Source: Lytechinus pictus (taxonomy: Eukaryota > Echinodermata > Echinoidea > Temnopleuroida > Toxopneustidae). Taken from it: DNA of 64,000 bases. This document shows, piece by piece, positions 12,042 through 21,985 of this stretch (its first letter is position 1; each line of letters opens with the position of its first letter). The position numbers and the translations under genes were made by a program. The notes below the pieces were generated by a model. The model was given only the letters and a program-made list of their open reading frames with translations, was not told where the DNA came from and did no database searches. The stretch spans positions 38,995,901-39,059,900 of the forward strand of contig NC_087249.1 of the NCBI RefSeq assembly GCF_037042905.1, written 5' to 3'.

Positions 12042-12462
12042 TCTATTTATGTATTTATGTATTTATGTATTTATGTATTTATGTATTTATTTATTTATTT
12101 ATATATTTATTTGTTTGTTTATTTATTTATTTATCTCTTTTTTTGGGGGGGTTATTATTTATTTTTCTAGAGTGCATATTCCTCTTTTCCCATTATTTCT
12201 CGGGTTTTTTTCTTTTGATTCTATATAGGAAGACGAGCGCGATTCGGATTGCAGCGATTGGAAGTCTGTGTGGTTCGAACGCCTCGCTTCCTTTCAGCTC
12301 CCCCCTCTTAATGACATCACACTCCTGACGTATCACGTCACCTCGCCGGCGAGTGGACGACCGTGGTATATCGGCTTTACGAGGAACAGTCGCCCCATTG
12401 CCTGGAACCGACAGAGTCGCGCCACAAGGCAACAAATCTGTTTTATAAAACAGGCTCGATAA
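2107..12462 (+). CDS. Secreted fibroblast growth factor (FGF family), four exons joined
   Basis: Exons 2107-2377, 7170-7385, 9311-9420 and 12229-12462 join in phase (1, 1, 0) into a 276-residue protein. Residues 1-22 are a hydrophobic signal peptide, about 23-131 a poorly conserved pro-region, and 132-275 the FGF beta-trefoil core. Core hallmarks seen: the first strand RMYQLKMCTGDYLRIGNDG, the motif SQRFLAMND, the two Cys positions shared across the family (C139, C207), GRPWYIGF at 242-249 and a following basic stretch (R251, R254, R260, R263, R266) where FGFs bind heparan sulfate. The exon 3/4 boundary after the ...GVS turn matches the conserved FGF intron site. FGFs activate FGFR receptor tyrosine kinases at the cell surface. 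The segment GFTRNSRP is reminiscent of the FGF8/17/18 group, but subfamily cannot be fixed by eye. The first coding exon is the least certain part. Confidence 0.85.
2960..3022. repeat. (TA)n-rich microsatellite
   Basis: Alternating ATATAT runs interrupted by two copies of AAAGGCT(A). Confidence 0.85.
3018..4140 (+). repeat. Decayed array of GCTCGCGCTTCGCGCTCGCAT blocks
   Basis: The core GCTCGCGCTTCGCGCTCGCA, often followed by TTA, recurs in diverged form near 3021, 3103, 3451, 3651, 3908, 4018 and 4121, with A+T-rich spacers of roughly 80-350 bases. The closest spacings (about 105-110) match the regular array at 10.0-10.5 kb, which is in the opposite orientation. One more inverted copy stands at 4561. 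The cores are close to self-complementary. Confidence 0.75.
4763..5316. mobile_element. Palindromic MITE, AGG(A/T)CAAGTCCACCCC termini, full-length copy
   Basis: It begins TTAAAGGACAAGTCCACCCC and ends GGGGTGGACTTGACCTTTA. The two halves are inverted versions of each other: TTTCATCAAAATCGGAT on the left is answered by ATCCAATTTTGATGAAGT on the right. No coding capacity. Further copies lie at 43232, 47297 and 47915. Confidence 0.9.
5876..6204. mobile_element. Short MITE, CAGTGGCGTA-terminus family
   Basis: Left end CACTGGCGTACAGATGG, right end TTGCTCATTACGTCACTG. The interior has the family's A-rich tract, a segment CTATCACAAACTTTTA and a TTGCTCGCTTGCTTCACTCGC stretch shared with the copies near 9053, 12737 and 39984. 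Confidence 0.7.
7170..7385 (+). CDS. FGF coding exon 2: end of pro-region and start of trefoil core
   Basis: Acceptor ...CATCCAAACAG, donor AATA|GTAAGT. The frame supplies residues 92-162 plus one base of codon 163. The second half, RMYQLKMCTGDYLRIGNDGV, is the first beta-hairpin of an FGF core and includes the conserved cysteine C139. The preceding stretch rich in Pro, Ser and Arg (PSLLPKYPFPSIPIERR) is a plausible linker and may hold a proprotein cleavage site at ERR, which is inference. A second acceptor at 7188-7189 is in phase 0. Confidence 0.85.
7501..7739. mobile_element. Short MITE, CAGTGGCGTA-terminus family
   Basis: Left end CAGTAGCGTA, right end TACGCCACTG. The flanking 8-mers CTGTGTTC and TTATGTTC match at 6 of 8 positions, which fits an aged hAT-type target duplication. 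Contains a poly-C run. Lies in FGF intron 2. Confidence 0.7.
8364..8772. mobile_element. MITE with a SINE fragment inserted in it
   Basis: Outer inverted arms run CACTCTCAAGACAAATCAGT...CAGCTGGGTGC and GCACCCAGCTGAC...GACTG...AAGAGTG. Between the arms, about 8546-8705, lies the body of the tRNA-derived SINE family seen at 53.85 kb (CTCAACCCAGGTGAGGTAAATGGGTACC and a GCGC-rich tail). Confidence 0.7.
9053..9235. mobile_element. Truncated CAGTGGCGTA-family MITE with long poly-A
   Basis: It starts CACTGGCTTAGATATGAAGAGGG, then poly-C and a run of about 20 A, then the family interior AAAATCTATCATGAATTT. No clear right terminus before FGF exon 3. Confidence 0.5.
9311..9420 (+). CDS. FGF coding exon 3: trefoil core
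   Basis: Acceptor TTTTCACAG, donor GTGTCG|GTAAGA. The 110-base length is close to the roughly 104-base middle exon typical of FGF genes. It encodes residues 164-199, with the strand FRIKGVRSQRFLAMNDAAML matching the FGF consensus around the invariant LAMN. Phase 1 in and phase 0 out. Confidence 0.92.
9875..11064. mobile_element. DNA transposon with CAGTGGCGTA ends carrying a 110-bp tandem array
   Basis: Left end CAGTGGCGTACCGTGG, right end CGTAGTTACGCCACTG: a 10-base perfect inverted terminus. G- and C-rich subterminal tracts lie inside each end. The interior holds the GCGAGCGCGAAGCGCGAGC array. No transposase frame remains, so it is non-autonomous. The flanking 8-mers do not match cleanly. 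Located in FGF intron 3. Confidence 0.75.
10020..10620 (-). repeat. Regular ~110-bp tandem array, GCGAGCGCGAAGCGCGAGC core
   Basis: The core starts near 10031, 10133, 10251, 10359 and 10471, spaced 102-118 bases, with a shared spacer containing GAAAATTTTT, an ATTCAGAC segment and CATTTTAAGGAC. A sixth unit near 10570 is badly decayed. Confidence 0.85.
11265..11294. repeat. Poly-A tract
   Basis: A run of about 30 A residues in FGF intron 3 with no retroposon body recognised upstream. Confidence 0.9.
11815..11900 (+). mobile_element. LINE-like 3' tail
   Basis: TTATATTGTGATTTAGATTG leads to AAATAAATGAATTGAACT followed by repeated GAACT units. A 3' end with a short tandem tail rather than poly-A is typical of CR1/L2-type non-LTR retrotransposons. 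Only the tail is recognisable, so the family is inferred. Confidence 0.5.
11940..12135. repeat. (ATTT)n microsatellite
   Basis: About 195 bases of ATTT units with a few GTATTT interruptions. It sits roughly 90 bases upstream of FGF exon 4. Confidence 0.95.
12229..12462 (+). CDS. FGF coding exon 4: C-terminal trefoil core and stop
   Basis: Acceptor CTATATAG, then residues 200-276 and TAA at 12460-12462. The family cysteine is C207 in DSDCSDW. Next come the ligand segment WFERLASFQLPPLND and the diagnostic SGRPWYIGFTRNSRP, followed by the basic region. Unlike most FGFs, the aromatic or methionine usually two residues after the Cys is Asp here, and the Glu after that is Lys, so the protein is divergent at the PROSITE FGF signature. 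It ends with only a few residues after the core. Confidence 0.92.
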   Translation, partial: EDERDSDCSDWKSVWFERLASFQLPPLNDITLLTYHVTSPASGRPWYIGFTRNSRPIAWNRQSRATRQQICFIKQAR

Positions 12463-12725
12463 CGAATCTCTTCACCTGCATTTATTTAATTTCTTGCAAG
12501 CTCAGTTTAGATAGTATGTAACATCAATTTAAAGTTATATAAGTAAATGTGAATCAGTGATATTTTAAATCGCGTGTTAACCACCTTGAAGTTTATTTTT
12601 GTATGACAAAAATCAATGTTAAAGACATCGAGAATACATTATTTTTCATGATCATTAATGAAAATCTCTATAAATATTGAAGCTGTAGCTTTATATTAAT
12701 AAATATGTACGATTTATTACTACTT
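12463..12725 (+). promoter_or_regulatory. FGF 3' UTR with poly(A) signal
   Basis: A+T-rich sequence after the stop codon with AATAAA at 12698-12703. The cleavage site itself cannot be seen. Confidence 0.55.
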
Positions 12726-12736
12726 GCATTAAGTAT

Positions 12737-12981
12737 ACTAGCGCGTAGATGGGGGCTTGGGGCACTGGAACCCCGCCCCATCCAATGTTCCTCGATCAAA
12801 AACAAAAAGGGGGAAAAGAAGAAGAAATGGAATGAGATGATACAGTATGCATGACATATCTAAATATTATGTAAATATCTATCACAAAAATTAGATTTAA
12901 TTTCTAAAAAGATGAACATTTCGCTCTCCCGCCATACACCATGTTAAGCCCCCTGATTTTTGTTGACTCATTACGCCACTT
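12737..12981. mobile_element. Short MITE, CAGTGGCGTA-terminus family
   Basis: Left end TAGCGCGTAGATGGGGGCTT, right end TGACTCATTACGCCACTT. The interior CTATCACAAAAATTAGATTT and the CACCATGTTAAGCCCCC segment match the copy at 5876-6204. Confidence 0.65.
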
Positions 12982-13342
12982 CGTATTGTATTACTCACTG
13001 AAAGGATCGTCATTGTGTTTCATTTTCATGATTATGTACGAATTGGGCAAAACAGGAGACGTGTTAAGGTTTTTTTGGGAGGGACTGAGACTGAAGTGGA
13101 GGGGCTGACCATTATCATAGAAAAAAAATCATAATCAGATGGTATTTTTTGTGTTTTTGTAAAAGTTTATTGAAAAATGCCCCCTTCCATTTTCTATAGA
13201 TACATGCGTGGCTCCTACTTGTTTTTTTTTTGTTTTTGTTTTTAGTTGATGTATTGATTGATTTTTTTAAACAAGTGCACACCTAGTTACCAATAGCATT
13301 TCCATTTATTTGAAAGCAGGATAAAAGAGCAATGAAGATTAA

Positions 13343-14277
13343 GGACGTTCCACAGTTAAAGTGAAATCCATGTCATTTTCATCAAACTTTGAACATATAT
13401 ACTTAAGAACCTTAATATTCGAAATATGCAAAAATTAACATAGGTCCATGTGCTTGATTTTTTGCTATAGAGCTTCAAAGTTCACCCAAATTGATGTTCT
13501 TAAGAATTGCGCATTCAAAATAATTTGGCATTTTTAGACCGCCCAAGATTACTACAATGAGTTTAAACCTCTATTACTCGGTCAAAATACATGAAAAATT
13601 CATCGAATTTCGCAAGAGAGTTAACAATTGTATCGTTAGAATGGAGAATCTATAGATAGTGCTATTTGTTTGCAATTTTAAGTTTAACAGCACTGTCAGT
13701 TCTTAAAAATGGCGTAAAAGATAACAAAATCCCAATCTAAAAAATGTAAAATTTCAGCCACAAACTACAAACGTACAATAAATGCTGCACTTTATTCAAA
13801 ATCCATGTCATTTTCACCAAAATTTGCAAAGTTGTAGAGGAGGGTATACCTAAGAGGTACAAACATTAAAAAATAGGGGTTCATGTGCTTGTTTTTAAAC
13901 TATCAGCATTTTTATTAGAGCAAATGTGCTTTTTATAACACCAAAAATGCGCCAAATGCATTGTATCTATGTGAAGAAAAAATCAAAACCACTCTACCAT
14001 TTATTCAAACTTGGGGTAATATTCGTGATTCTTGGCAGCACTGCAGAGTAAAGTATTTTGAAATTGTAGAGAATATTTTTTGAATGGTCCATGGAATAAT
14101 TCAATTTTTTAGCTTCATGAAATAACGTATCGGATCTGCAGTTAAAGTGCAGAAGACGAGAAAAATCAGCTCATACCCGTAGCTAATTAATCACCTGTTC
14201 ATCCATTGTGACGTCAGCGCGCAGAGTGTAAACTATGCGCAGATCATAATGCGCACAAACATAACTGTGGAACGTCC
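13343..14277. mobile_element. TTAA-flanked non-autonomous DNA transposon
   Basis: Perfect 16-base inverted ends GGACGTTCCACAGTTA (13343-13358) and TAACTGTGGAACGTCC (14262-14277), each flanked by TTAA (13339-13342, 14278-14281). A TTAA duplication is used by the piggyBac and Kolobok superfamilies; these termini do not begin with the piggyBac CCY. No transposase frame. Insertion appears to have split a SINE (next entry). Confidence 0.88.
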
Positions 14278-14301
14278 TTAAATGCCTTGCTCACGGGCAT
14301 A

Positions 14302-14377
14302 GGTGCCGCGGCCGGGGATCGAACCCCGGACTTTACATGACATAGCCAGGCGCCTTAGACCACTCAGCCACGGCACC
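14302..14377 (-). mobile_element. tRNA-derived SINE head (pseudo-tRNA)
   Basis: On the minus strand the acceptor arms GGTGCCG and CGGCACC pair over 7 bases, an A-box TGGCTGAGTGG and a B-box GGTTCGATCCC are intact, and T8 is present. The anticodon arm does not pair and the T-arm has shifted, so this is not a working tRNA. The body continues as GAGCAAGGCATTTAA up to the TTAA element and seems to resume on its far side (13338 downward: TCTTCATTGCTC). Confidence 0.75.
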
Positions 14378-15710
14378 TCCACATTGACTGACTGATCGAT
14401 CAATAGATTGATTGATCGATTGATTATTTTGCTCATTTGTAATTATTTCACGTATTTCCTTTCGAATGATCATTAAATATACTGTCAATAGTATAAAATG
14501 TTGTTTAAATTATAAATTTGTGACGATAATTATGATAAGCCCGCCCACATCGCCATACCCAGGAATAGCCCTACTCTCCATGAAGGGGGGGGGGGGTTCG
14601 AATGTCCATGAATGTTAACACGCGAGAGAGCAAAGTGGTCGAGCGGATTATGGGGGCGCATTTTTGTCTTCGTTGATTGGAAACGAAGGATACGGAGGGC
14701 ATTTTATCAATATTCGTTGTTCGCCAAATTTTAGAGCAGACAACTTCCCTTTATCATGTTGGTATTTTGACTAGAATAAAACATTCTTTTACAGTGAGAT
14801 AAAAACATGCGACAAGTCCTTTCATGAAACGCTACCCTGCTGCACACTTTAGTATATGCATAAATTTCGGAAAATTTGAAAAACGAAACTTGGTTTTGAA
14901 AATGTTTGAGGGCCTAAAGGAGCCTAAAGCCTTTCCCCGCGAACACCCCCCCCCCCCAGCCCCGACCCCCGCTCATGACCGTGCACATGTTATGTGAAAA
15001 ATTAATACATATTGTCTTACATTGTTGATTGTAAAACATTGCTGTTTTACAATCATTATTATAAGACATCGACGAGAATTTGTTTTCTTCTCATAACTTT
15101 GTTGATCAAAGTATCATTAGTTTTATAGTATGAAATTTATAGATATGATAACATGTAAATGTATTTCGAACAATAATGTAAATGTCTTTTTATGATCAAA
15201 TTATTGTATGGTGAAAGGGATATCCATATTTGAGTGGAATTTAATCATGTAAGAATGTTTTTGATTGATTGATTGATTTATTTATTGATTGATTGATTTA
15301 TTCATTTAGACATACATGACTTCATGATTTTATGATACATCCACATGAATATCTATAAGAAATTACATATTCATTTAGAAGCTTGTCGATAAGTTATTGC
15401 ATTTTCTGATTAAATTATTCGATTATAAGAAGCATCTATTTGGAAATATCCATGCATTATTATTGCAAGATGAATCTTGTTGTAATCACATTTTACCATG
15501 TTAGTCTGTGGTGTTCTATTAAACGTACAGAGTCATATTAGAGCTCTTTATGAATTACATGGACTAATGCTCCTCATTTGTCAATGAATTTTGTTGGTTG
15601 CCTGTTTCCGAGAGAAGAAATAATCAATACTTTCTCTTTGAATTACATTTCAAACTTCTCTTCATTCTGTCTGCAACAGAGAATACTAACTACTTTACTG
15701 CACCATGCGC
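14378..15710. other. Intergenic, little recognisable
   Basis: Contains GATT-type short repeats (14395-14425, 15263-15300), a poly-G tract (14585-14596) and a poly-C tract (14946-14957). No coding or RNA gene seen. Confidence 0.5.
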
Positions 15711-15719
15711 TTCTTTATT

Positions 15720-15751
<32 letters not shown>

Positions 15752-15755
15752 TTTT

Positions 15756-15823
<68 letters not shown>

Positions 15824-15848
15824 TCATTCTTTCTTTCTTTCTTCATTC
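15711..15848. repeat. (CTTT)n microsatellite
   Basis: A nearly pure CTTT tract. Long Phe/Leu/Ser-rich open frames through it are artefacts. Confidence 0.97.
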
Positions 15849-17040
15849 ATTGTTAATTCCTTCATTTATCCATTCATTTTTTTTTTTGCCCTGTGTGAGG
15901 GGAGGGGCTGGGAATTCGCCCCCTCCCCCATCGATCCATACCCGCTTCTTAGGATTTTGTATCAGTTACATATGAATATGAATAGAATTAGATAAAACAT
16001 AATTATGTTTTTGACTCACCATACGGCGGCCGTAGGGGAAATAAATTTGACATCATATTTTTTGCTCACTTGAATTTTGGGTATTATCTCCTTTCTCCCT
16101 CTTTTTATGTGCCTTCTTCCTGCTCCCATTTTTCTTCCCCCTTTTTTTCTTCTTTTTCTTTTACTTGAAAATCATAGGGGGCACCCCTGCCCCCTCCTCC
16201 CTTCTGTGGTGCAGCCCTGCATAAAGCTATCATTACATTGATTTGCTTGCAAAATGACACCGACTTTGCTGATGATAGGTATAATCTCTATATTTGAACC
16301 ATTGTATCGGTGATGGCGCCCTCACCATCAAGCTCTAATATATATTAGGCAAAATAACCTTCCTCTAATCAACCTTTAAATTATATATTTTATCAATTTT
16401 CTTTTCTTGTACAATTATGTGCAAAAGAGATTAGTTTTATTCTGTTCAGGAAAAAAGTCATCTTTAACAAAGTCTGTTTTTATTCGTCGATTGATATGAT
16501 TCTTTTTCTCTGTTTTCACATTGTTATTGAAGAGAAATTGGGCAGTTAACTTCATTTGTAATAATTCTAAAAATTTGTAATCTCATTGATATTGATATAT
16601 TTCTTTGTTTCGTATACATGTACAAAATCTTGATTTATATGAGTTGTGAATGTAAGCAAATTGATTTTGAAAAAAGGAAGAAAATAAAATATTATTTAAA
16701 AAAAACAAAAAAAAAAACCTCTCTTTAAGAATGTCGAATAATCTGTCCCTCTGATTGGTTAAAAGTGGTGTCATGTATTTGATGATGCCCGCAAAACAAC
16801 AAACTAAGGTGGTTACCAAGGGCAACGGGCATAGATAAGATTTCCGCCCGTTGCCCTCTGAACATCCCCTTAACAACGGGAATAGTTAAATTTTATTGGT
16901 TATCGAAAAAAATTGTGAAAATGAAGTCTCCTTCATCAGTATCAGATCAGATTATACTAAAAAGTCAAATATTTGAACAAACACAGTTTTTGTCCAGAGT
17001 GTCATAGCCAACAGAACGAAGGTAGTGAGCAGCATTACAG
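15849..17040. other. Intergenic, no gene
   Basis: Pyrimidine-rich stretches at 15870-16200. A small perfect hairpin has GGGCAACGGGC (16820-16830) and GCCCGTTGCCC (16846-16856) as arms. Nothing else recognised. Confidence 0.5.
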
Positions 17041-17527
17041 GGGAAGTTCACCCTAACAAATACGTTTATTGTAAAAATAGCAGATTTTTTTTATGTAATA
17101 CTGGTGAAGGTTTGGGAAAATTCCATTAAAGATTTTAAAAGTTATTATAATTTTTTTGTGACGTCATATGCGAGCAGCTTCCCATGTATCGTGAATTTAA
17201 AAAAATCAATGAAATGTAATTTTTCTAAAATATTTTGAAAATGGGTATTATTGTACCTTTAGCATACTTATAGACAAATTATTTCACATCTACTCCTGAA
17301 AGAAGAAAATTTTTATTCATCATGGACCAATAAAAAAAAAATGAATTTATGCATTTTATATTACATAGCATGTGGGGCAGCTGCTGGCATTATGACGCCA
17401 CAAATCCAAAACTTAAAATTCAAATAACTTTCTTAATCTTTAATGGAAGTTCCTCAAACCTTTACCAATATTTTTAATTTGTATTCTGGTATTTTTACAA
17501 CAAACTTTTTGTCAGGGTGAACTTCCC
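17041..17527. mobile_element. MITE with GGGAAGTTCACCCT termini
   Basis: Perfect 14-base inverted ends, GGGAAGTTCACCCT at 17041 and AGGGTGAACTTCCC ending at 17527. The halves are partly inverted relative to each other, with GACGTCATATG on the left and TTATGACGCCAC on the right. Confidence 0.85.
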
Positions 17528-17641
17528 TCAACACGGTAGCTTTCTCATTCAATTTGTGACATATGTTGGGATCATGTTTCGATTCATCATCCCGTCATCA
17601 TCATGCATTTACTTTTTGCTTGACTAGGATCATCGATGTGA

Positions 17642-17760
17642 CGTGTGTAAAATAGGGGACGCGGAACCGAAGGGGGCTGATTGTGATTTTTGTCTCATGG
17701 TCAGCCCCTCCCCCCCCCCCCCCCCACTTTCAAAACCGTACCGCGGCCCCTGTAAAATAC
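17642..17760. mobile_element. Remnant of the GGGGCCGCGG-end MITE family
   Basis: GGGGACGCGGAACCGAAGGG is answered by CCGTACCGCGGCCCCTG, with poly-C adjoining CACTTTCAAAACCG. The same family is seen near 6829 and at 49764-50084. Confidence 0.55.
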
Positions 17761-18599
17761 CTTCAAAATCTTGCATGGCGCAGGGGCGGATCTAGCATTA
17801 ATTTTTCCAAGGAGGGGGTTTGACAGAGAAATTTGACAGGCAAAAACAATGGGCTTCACTCCAGCTTGGCCCTGTTGCATAAAAGTTATATGATAACTTT
17901 GTTATCCAATGAAAACTCCTATGGAATCCTTTATTTTGATTGGCTGTTGCAAATTGTCGCCATGTTAGTTCCCATTGGATGACAAAATTACCTTAATAGT
18001 AAGTTTTCTGCGACGGGTCCCTTGACAAAATTCATATTGTTTGCTCGAGGGTTGAACAAAAATTTGGGTGCCTTCTGGTAGATGAGATTTTAAAGCATTT
18101 ACCATATATAATATGGACAAAAACATCATTCATAAATATTATTTAAATATCATTCTGACAGCTTTTTAATGTATACAACTTTTCCACATGCACTGTTTAT
18201 AACGGTAGTTATATCAAAAGTAATGTATAAAAAAGGGAACCTTATCTACAAGCATTCTGCTTCTAAGGCTTCCTCCACTTTTCCGTTTTTATGTACTTAA
18301 ACATGTATTAATATGTAGTGATTAAGAATGCTTGCTATCTATACTTATATAGTCTACGTGTGTAATGGTTGCTCAGCTTACATCGGCGGATCCAGGGGGG
18401 TGGCGCAGGGGGCGCGCGCCCCCCTAATATTTGAGCGGCGCCGCTCAAAAAAAAAAAAAGAAAGAAAGAAAAGGCGCCGCTTGAAAAAATAAAAATAAAG
18501 GAAAGAAAAGAAAAGAAAACTACCTTTTCCCAACAACTTCGCCGGTAGCAGTGTGCTGCCTGCATATAACTGGTGCCAATTAAGAATAATCAGCGCCAC

Positions 18600-19170
18600 C
18601 TAAATCTAAATCGGCGCCGGGCAAGAATAATCAGCGCTATTTGGTTATAAATCGGCGCCAGTCAAGAAAAATCGGCACTGTAAGAGTCTTAACCGGTGCC
18701 AATCAAGGATAATCAGCGCCACCTAAATCTAAATCGGCGCCGGACAAGAATAATCGGCGCCATCTGGTTATAAATCGGCGCCGGTAAAGAAAAATCGACG
18801 CTGCCTGAGTTCTTAACCGGCGCCGATCAAGAATAATCAGCTCCACCTAAATCCAAATCGGCGCCAGTCAAGAATAATCGGCGCCTCCTGGTTCTAAATC
18901 GGCGCCAGTCGATTATGAATTGCCGCTGCCTGAATCTTTCGTGACGTCTGTAAAAATATTCAGCACTACTTGTTTAAATCGGCGCCGGTCAAGACAAATC
19001 GGCGCTGCCTTTGTCTTAACCGGCGCCACCTTAATTTAAATCGGCGCCGGTCAAGAATGATCAGCGTCCCCTGGTTCCAATAAATAGGCGCCGGTAGAAT
19101 AATGAAGAAGGACCTATTGCCAACCAAATCTAGATCGGTGCCGGTCAAGAATGATCAGCGGCACCTAGCT
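18600..19170. repeat. GGCGCC-rich tandem array
   Basis: Units of the form AATCGGCGCCGGTCAAGAA and TAATCAGCGCCACCT alternate. The simple period is about 40 bases, with a higher-order period near 120 (AATCGGCGCC at 18609 and 18729, and so on). GGCGCC is a six-base palindrome repeated more than ten times. Confidence 0.85.
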
Positions 19171-20116
19171 GGTTATACATTTTATTGTTGAATGGTCAAA
19201 ATGAATAACAAAGCTTATCGCATGCCCTTACAGAGTGGACTGGGGCGGGACAGTTGCCCACAGATGTCATGAAATCTTTAATTTGTTATTTTAAGAAATC
19301 CCAGAATCATACAAAAGTGTAGAGCAAATCCTTTAATTTTGATCTTATTTTTCAATGCTTTAGTAAAAAAAGGTCAGTCACTGTTCTTCTTTACACATTC
19401 CACATTGTGCCACCTCTATGGCCTTTAGTGTAAGACAGCTACTCTAGTGTTTTATGAAGATGATTCGATATTTTAGTCCAAAACGTTGCTTATACCGGGA
19501 GTGTATAATTACGCAACCATGCAGACGTATATTCGTTAGACCTTAAACCACTAAATATCATTTTCAATGTATAAATACAGTTTGTAAATACCTTTGTTTA
19601 AATGTTTACGACACAAAATTTGATTTATTTTCATCTTCCATTAAGTTAAATATTATTCATCTGATCACTCAGGTAGAAGTTTAAAACAAAGATAACGATA
19701 CCTATAAAACTGGAGAACTCTTTCCAAAGCTCTGTCTTGAAAGATCTCTTTCTGAATTCAGCTCATAAGCATTATATCCAGTTTCATCAAAGTAATTAGA
19801 TAAAAATTACTCATCATTACAAATTGCATTAGATTTAGTGAAAAGCATTTATTGTTTTTTTAGGTACCCATTTTAATCATTGGTACCAAAATGCTTAGAA
19901 TATAAACCTTTCTGGTCAGAATGTAAAGAAAATTTAGCTCGCCCTCGGCACTCGCATTATCTGTGTAGTGAGATATGTATCCTCCTGATGAGTTACTACA
20001 AACAGTCATAAACAGGCACCTTTTTCCTTTTTTCAGGTCAGTATACTATAAAAATTTCAGCTCGCGCTTTGCGCTCGCATTAATTTGTTGGTGAGATATG
20101 TGTCTCTATCTCATGA

Positions 20117-20122
20117 GTCATA

Positions 20123-20161
<39 letters not shown>

Positions 20162-20172
20162 TTATATATATA
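20117..20172. repeat. (TA)n microsatellite
   Basis: A TATATA run within the right part of the 1.9-kb transposon. Confidence 0.9.
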
Positions 20173-20280
20173 CACCCTTTTCAACAATTTCTTTTATGGC
20201 GCCGGTGAAGTCCAAAAATTTGTGCGCCGCTCGGCAGTGCGCCCCCCCTTTCGCAAAAAGCTGGATCCGCCTATGGCTTA

Positions 20281-21985
20281 GTTATGTAAGTTAAGTTATC
20301 AAAGTTTTGTAACATAACGGATTTGTGGAAATAAAATCTAAATGAAAAAATGAAAATGAAGGTGAAGGCCGCTTATTTTTGGTGCATGTCATTGGACACA
20401 ATCACGTACTGTCGATTACAAGAGGAAAATGTAGATGAGAGAAATTATCATATAAATGTGAAATTATCCAATCTTAGATTTTCATTTGATGGAGAATGAT
20501 TACAAGGCCCCGTCTTACAAAGAGTTGCAATAGACAATGATAGAATCAGATAAAAACAAAAAAAATACAATTATTCTAAAATGCATATCTCTTAACTACA
20601 CAAATTTAGAACAATCGCAATTTATGTTAAGCTTTGTATCCACTGTAAATCTTTGAAAGACACCATGGCCCATGTAAAAGATTACAGCTGTAAATGAGAT
20701 TCAACAAAATCAAGAAGTTAAAAGAGAGAGAGAGAAAAAAAAAGGAATATTGTTGAAGAGAGAAAGAAGAGAATGAGAAAGGATAAAAAAAAATCTGGAA
20801 GCCGTTCTGCTTAACCCCATGCAGCTTGAAGAGGAATTAAGTTGGGGGAGAAAATAGAAAAGTATTATAATTATATAAATTATGTGGTGCTTTGATGCGG
20901 GGTTATATTGAGTTTTGAATTTTTCAGGTGTGATTATGAGAGCAGATGCTTGTGTCTTTGTGTATAATTGAATTTTGTCAGACGTGTATCAATCAGATAT
21001 ATAATTATATTCATCTTGGGCCGAACCATATTATACCTCAGTCACATTTGCTATATACGGTGGCCGTATACGGCGAGTCAAAAACAGCTGTTTTATTCAT
21101 TTTTATTCAATCCATCTATATGTAGCTGGTAGCTGGTAACATCAGTTTGTACCTTCCAAAATCCAAATATATAGCTTGGATTACAGGCGCACGCCACAAT
21201 GATGCCCCTTATTCCATGTATATGATCGGACTGAAAATATTTTTCGTATAAGAATAGGGGAGAAGATCCGAGGCTACGATGAGAAGAGTTATTCAATGAT
21301 ATAAAACCATTTGTATTTTTCAAAATTGAAATCGAATTTTTCTTAATTTGTATCACATGATAGGCCTAACAATATATGGAATTGAAAGGCCTGGTGAGCT
21401 GCCTATGTGACGTCACAAATTAAAAAAACTTCGTCGCAAGAATTCTTGGCTTTTTTAAAGTTTCTGCTGCACGTTGGAGATACCATAGTTTTAATGGACG
21501 CCATCAAGCAGCGACAAAACCTCTCTCGATGTTACACGTAAGTCGACAGAAATTAGACTTTATCTTGTTTATTACATAATTTTTACTTCATTTTTGTGGA
21601 GGTTTATTTAATTTTGTGTGTGTTTATTTGAATCGGAAAGAATTAAAGGAAAGGGTCAGAAACGATACAAAGATTTGTATTGATTATGACGATGAGAGTG
21701 TTGAATGAACCATTGATTGGTCTTGCAAGGGACAGGGATCCTTTTAATGTCGGCGTGTGCAATTTCTTATGCACACAAGTGAGTAAGTCAATATCACATT
21801 TCCATGTAGGAGCCTCGACCAAATGACAAATGAATTCACTGAATCACAGGCTGCTACTCTTTCATATTGATTTACTTCCTCTAGAACCTACTAGTAGTAG
21901 TATTTGGAATCTTATTCAGCTCAACAGCCACCCAAATGAATGAGCTAACGTGTATTTATTTCTAATGTTGTATTAAATCGGATAA
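20281..21985. other. Intergenic, no gene
   Basis: Contains the start of a GGCCCCGTCTTACAAAGAGTT-type MITE (about 20508; compare 53223) and A/G-rich stretches. No coding signal seen. Confidence 0.5.

Larger units (their letters stand above)
18381..20275. mobile_element. 1.9-kb DNA transposon with GGCGGATCCAG ends and a 5-bp target duplication
   Basis: Left end CATCGGCGGATCCAG, right end CTGGATCCGCCTATG. Both are flanked directly by GCTTA (18376-18380 and 20276-20280), a 5-base duplication. G- and C-rich subterminal blocks (GCGCGCGCCCCCC; GCGCCCCCCCTTT) mirror each other. The interior holds a GGCGCC tandem array and two GCTCGCGCTTTGCGCTCGCA-type blocks (19936, 20061). No transposase frame. Confidence 0.85.

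Noticed and set aside
14302..14377. Functional tRNA gene
   Set aside because: A- and B-boxes and acceptor arm are good, but the anticodon stem does not pair, so it is a SINE head.
15578..15995. Phe/Leu/Ser-rich proteins in three frames
   Set aside because: Produced by the CTTT microsatellite.
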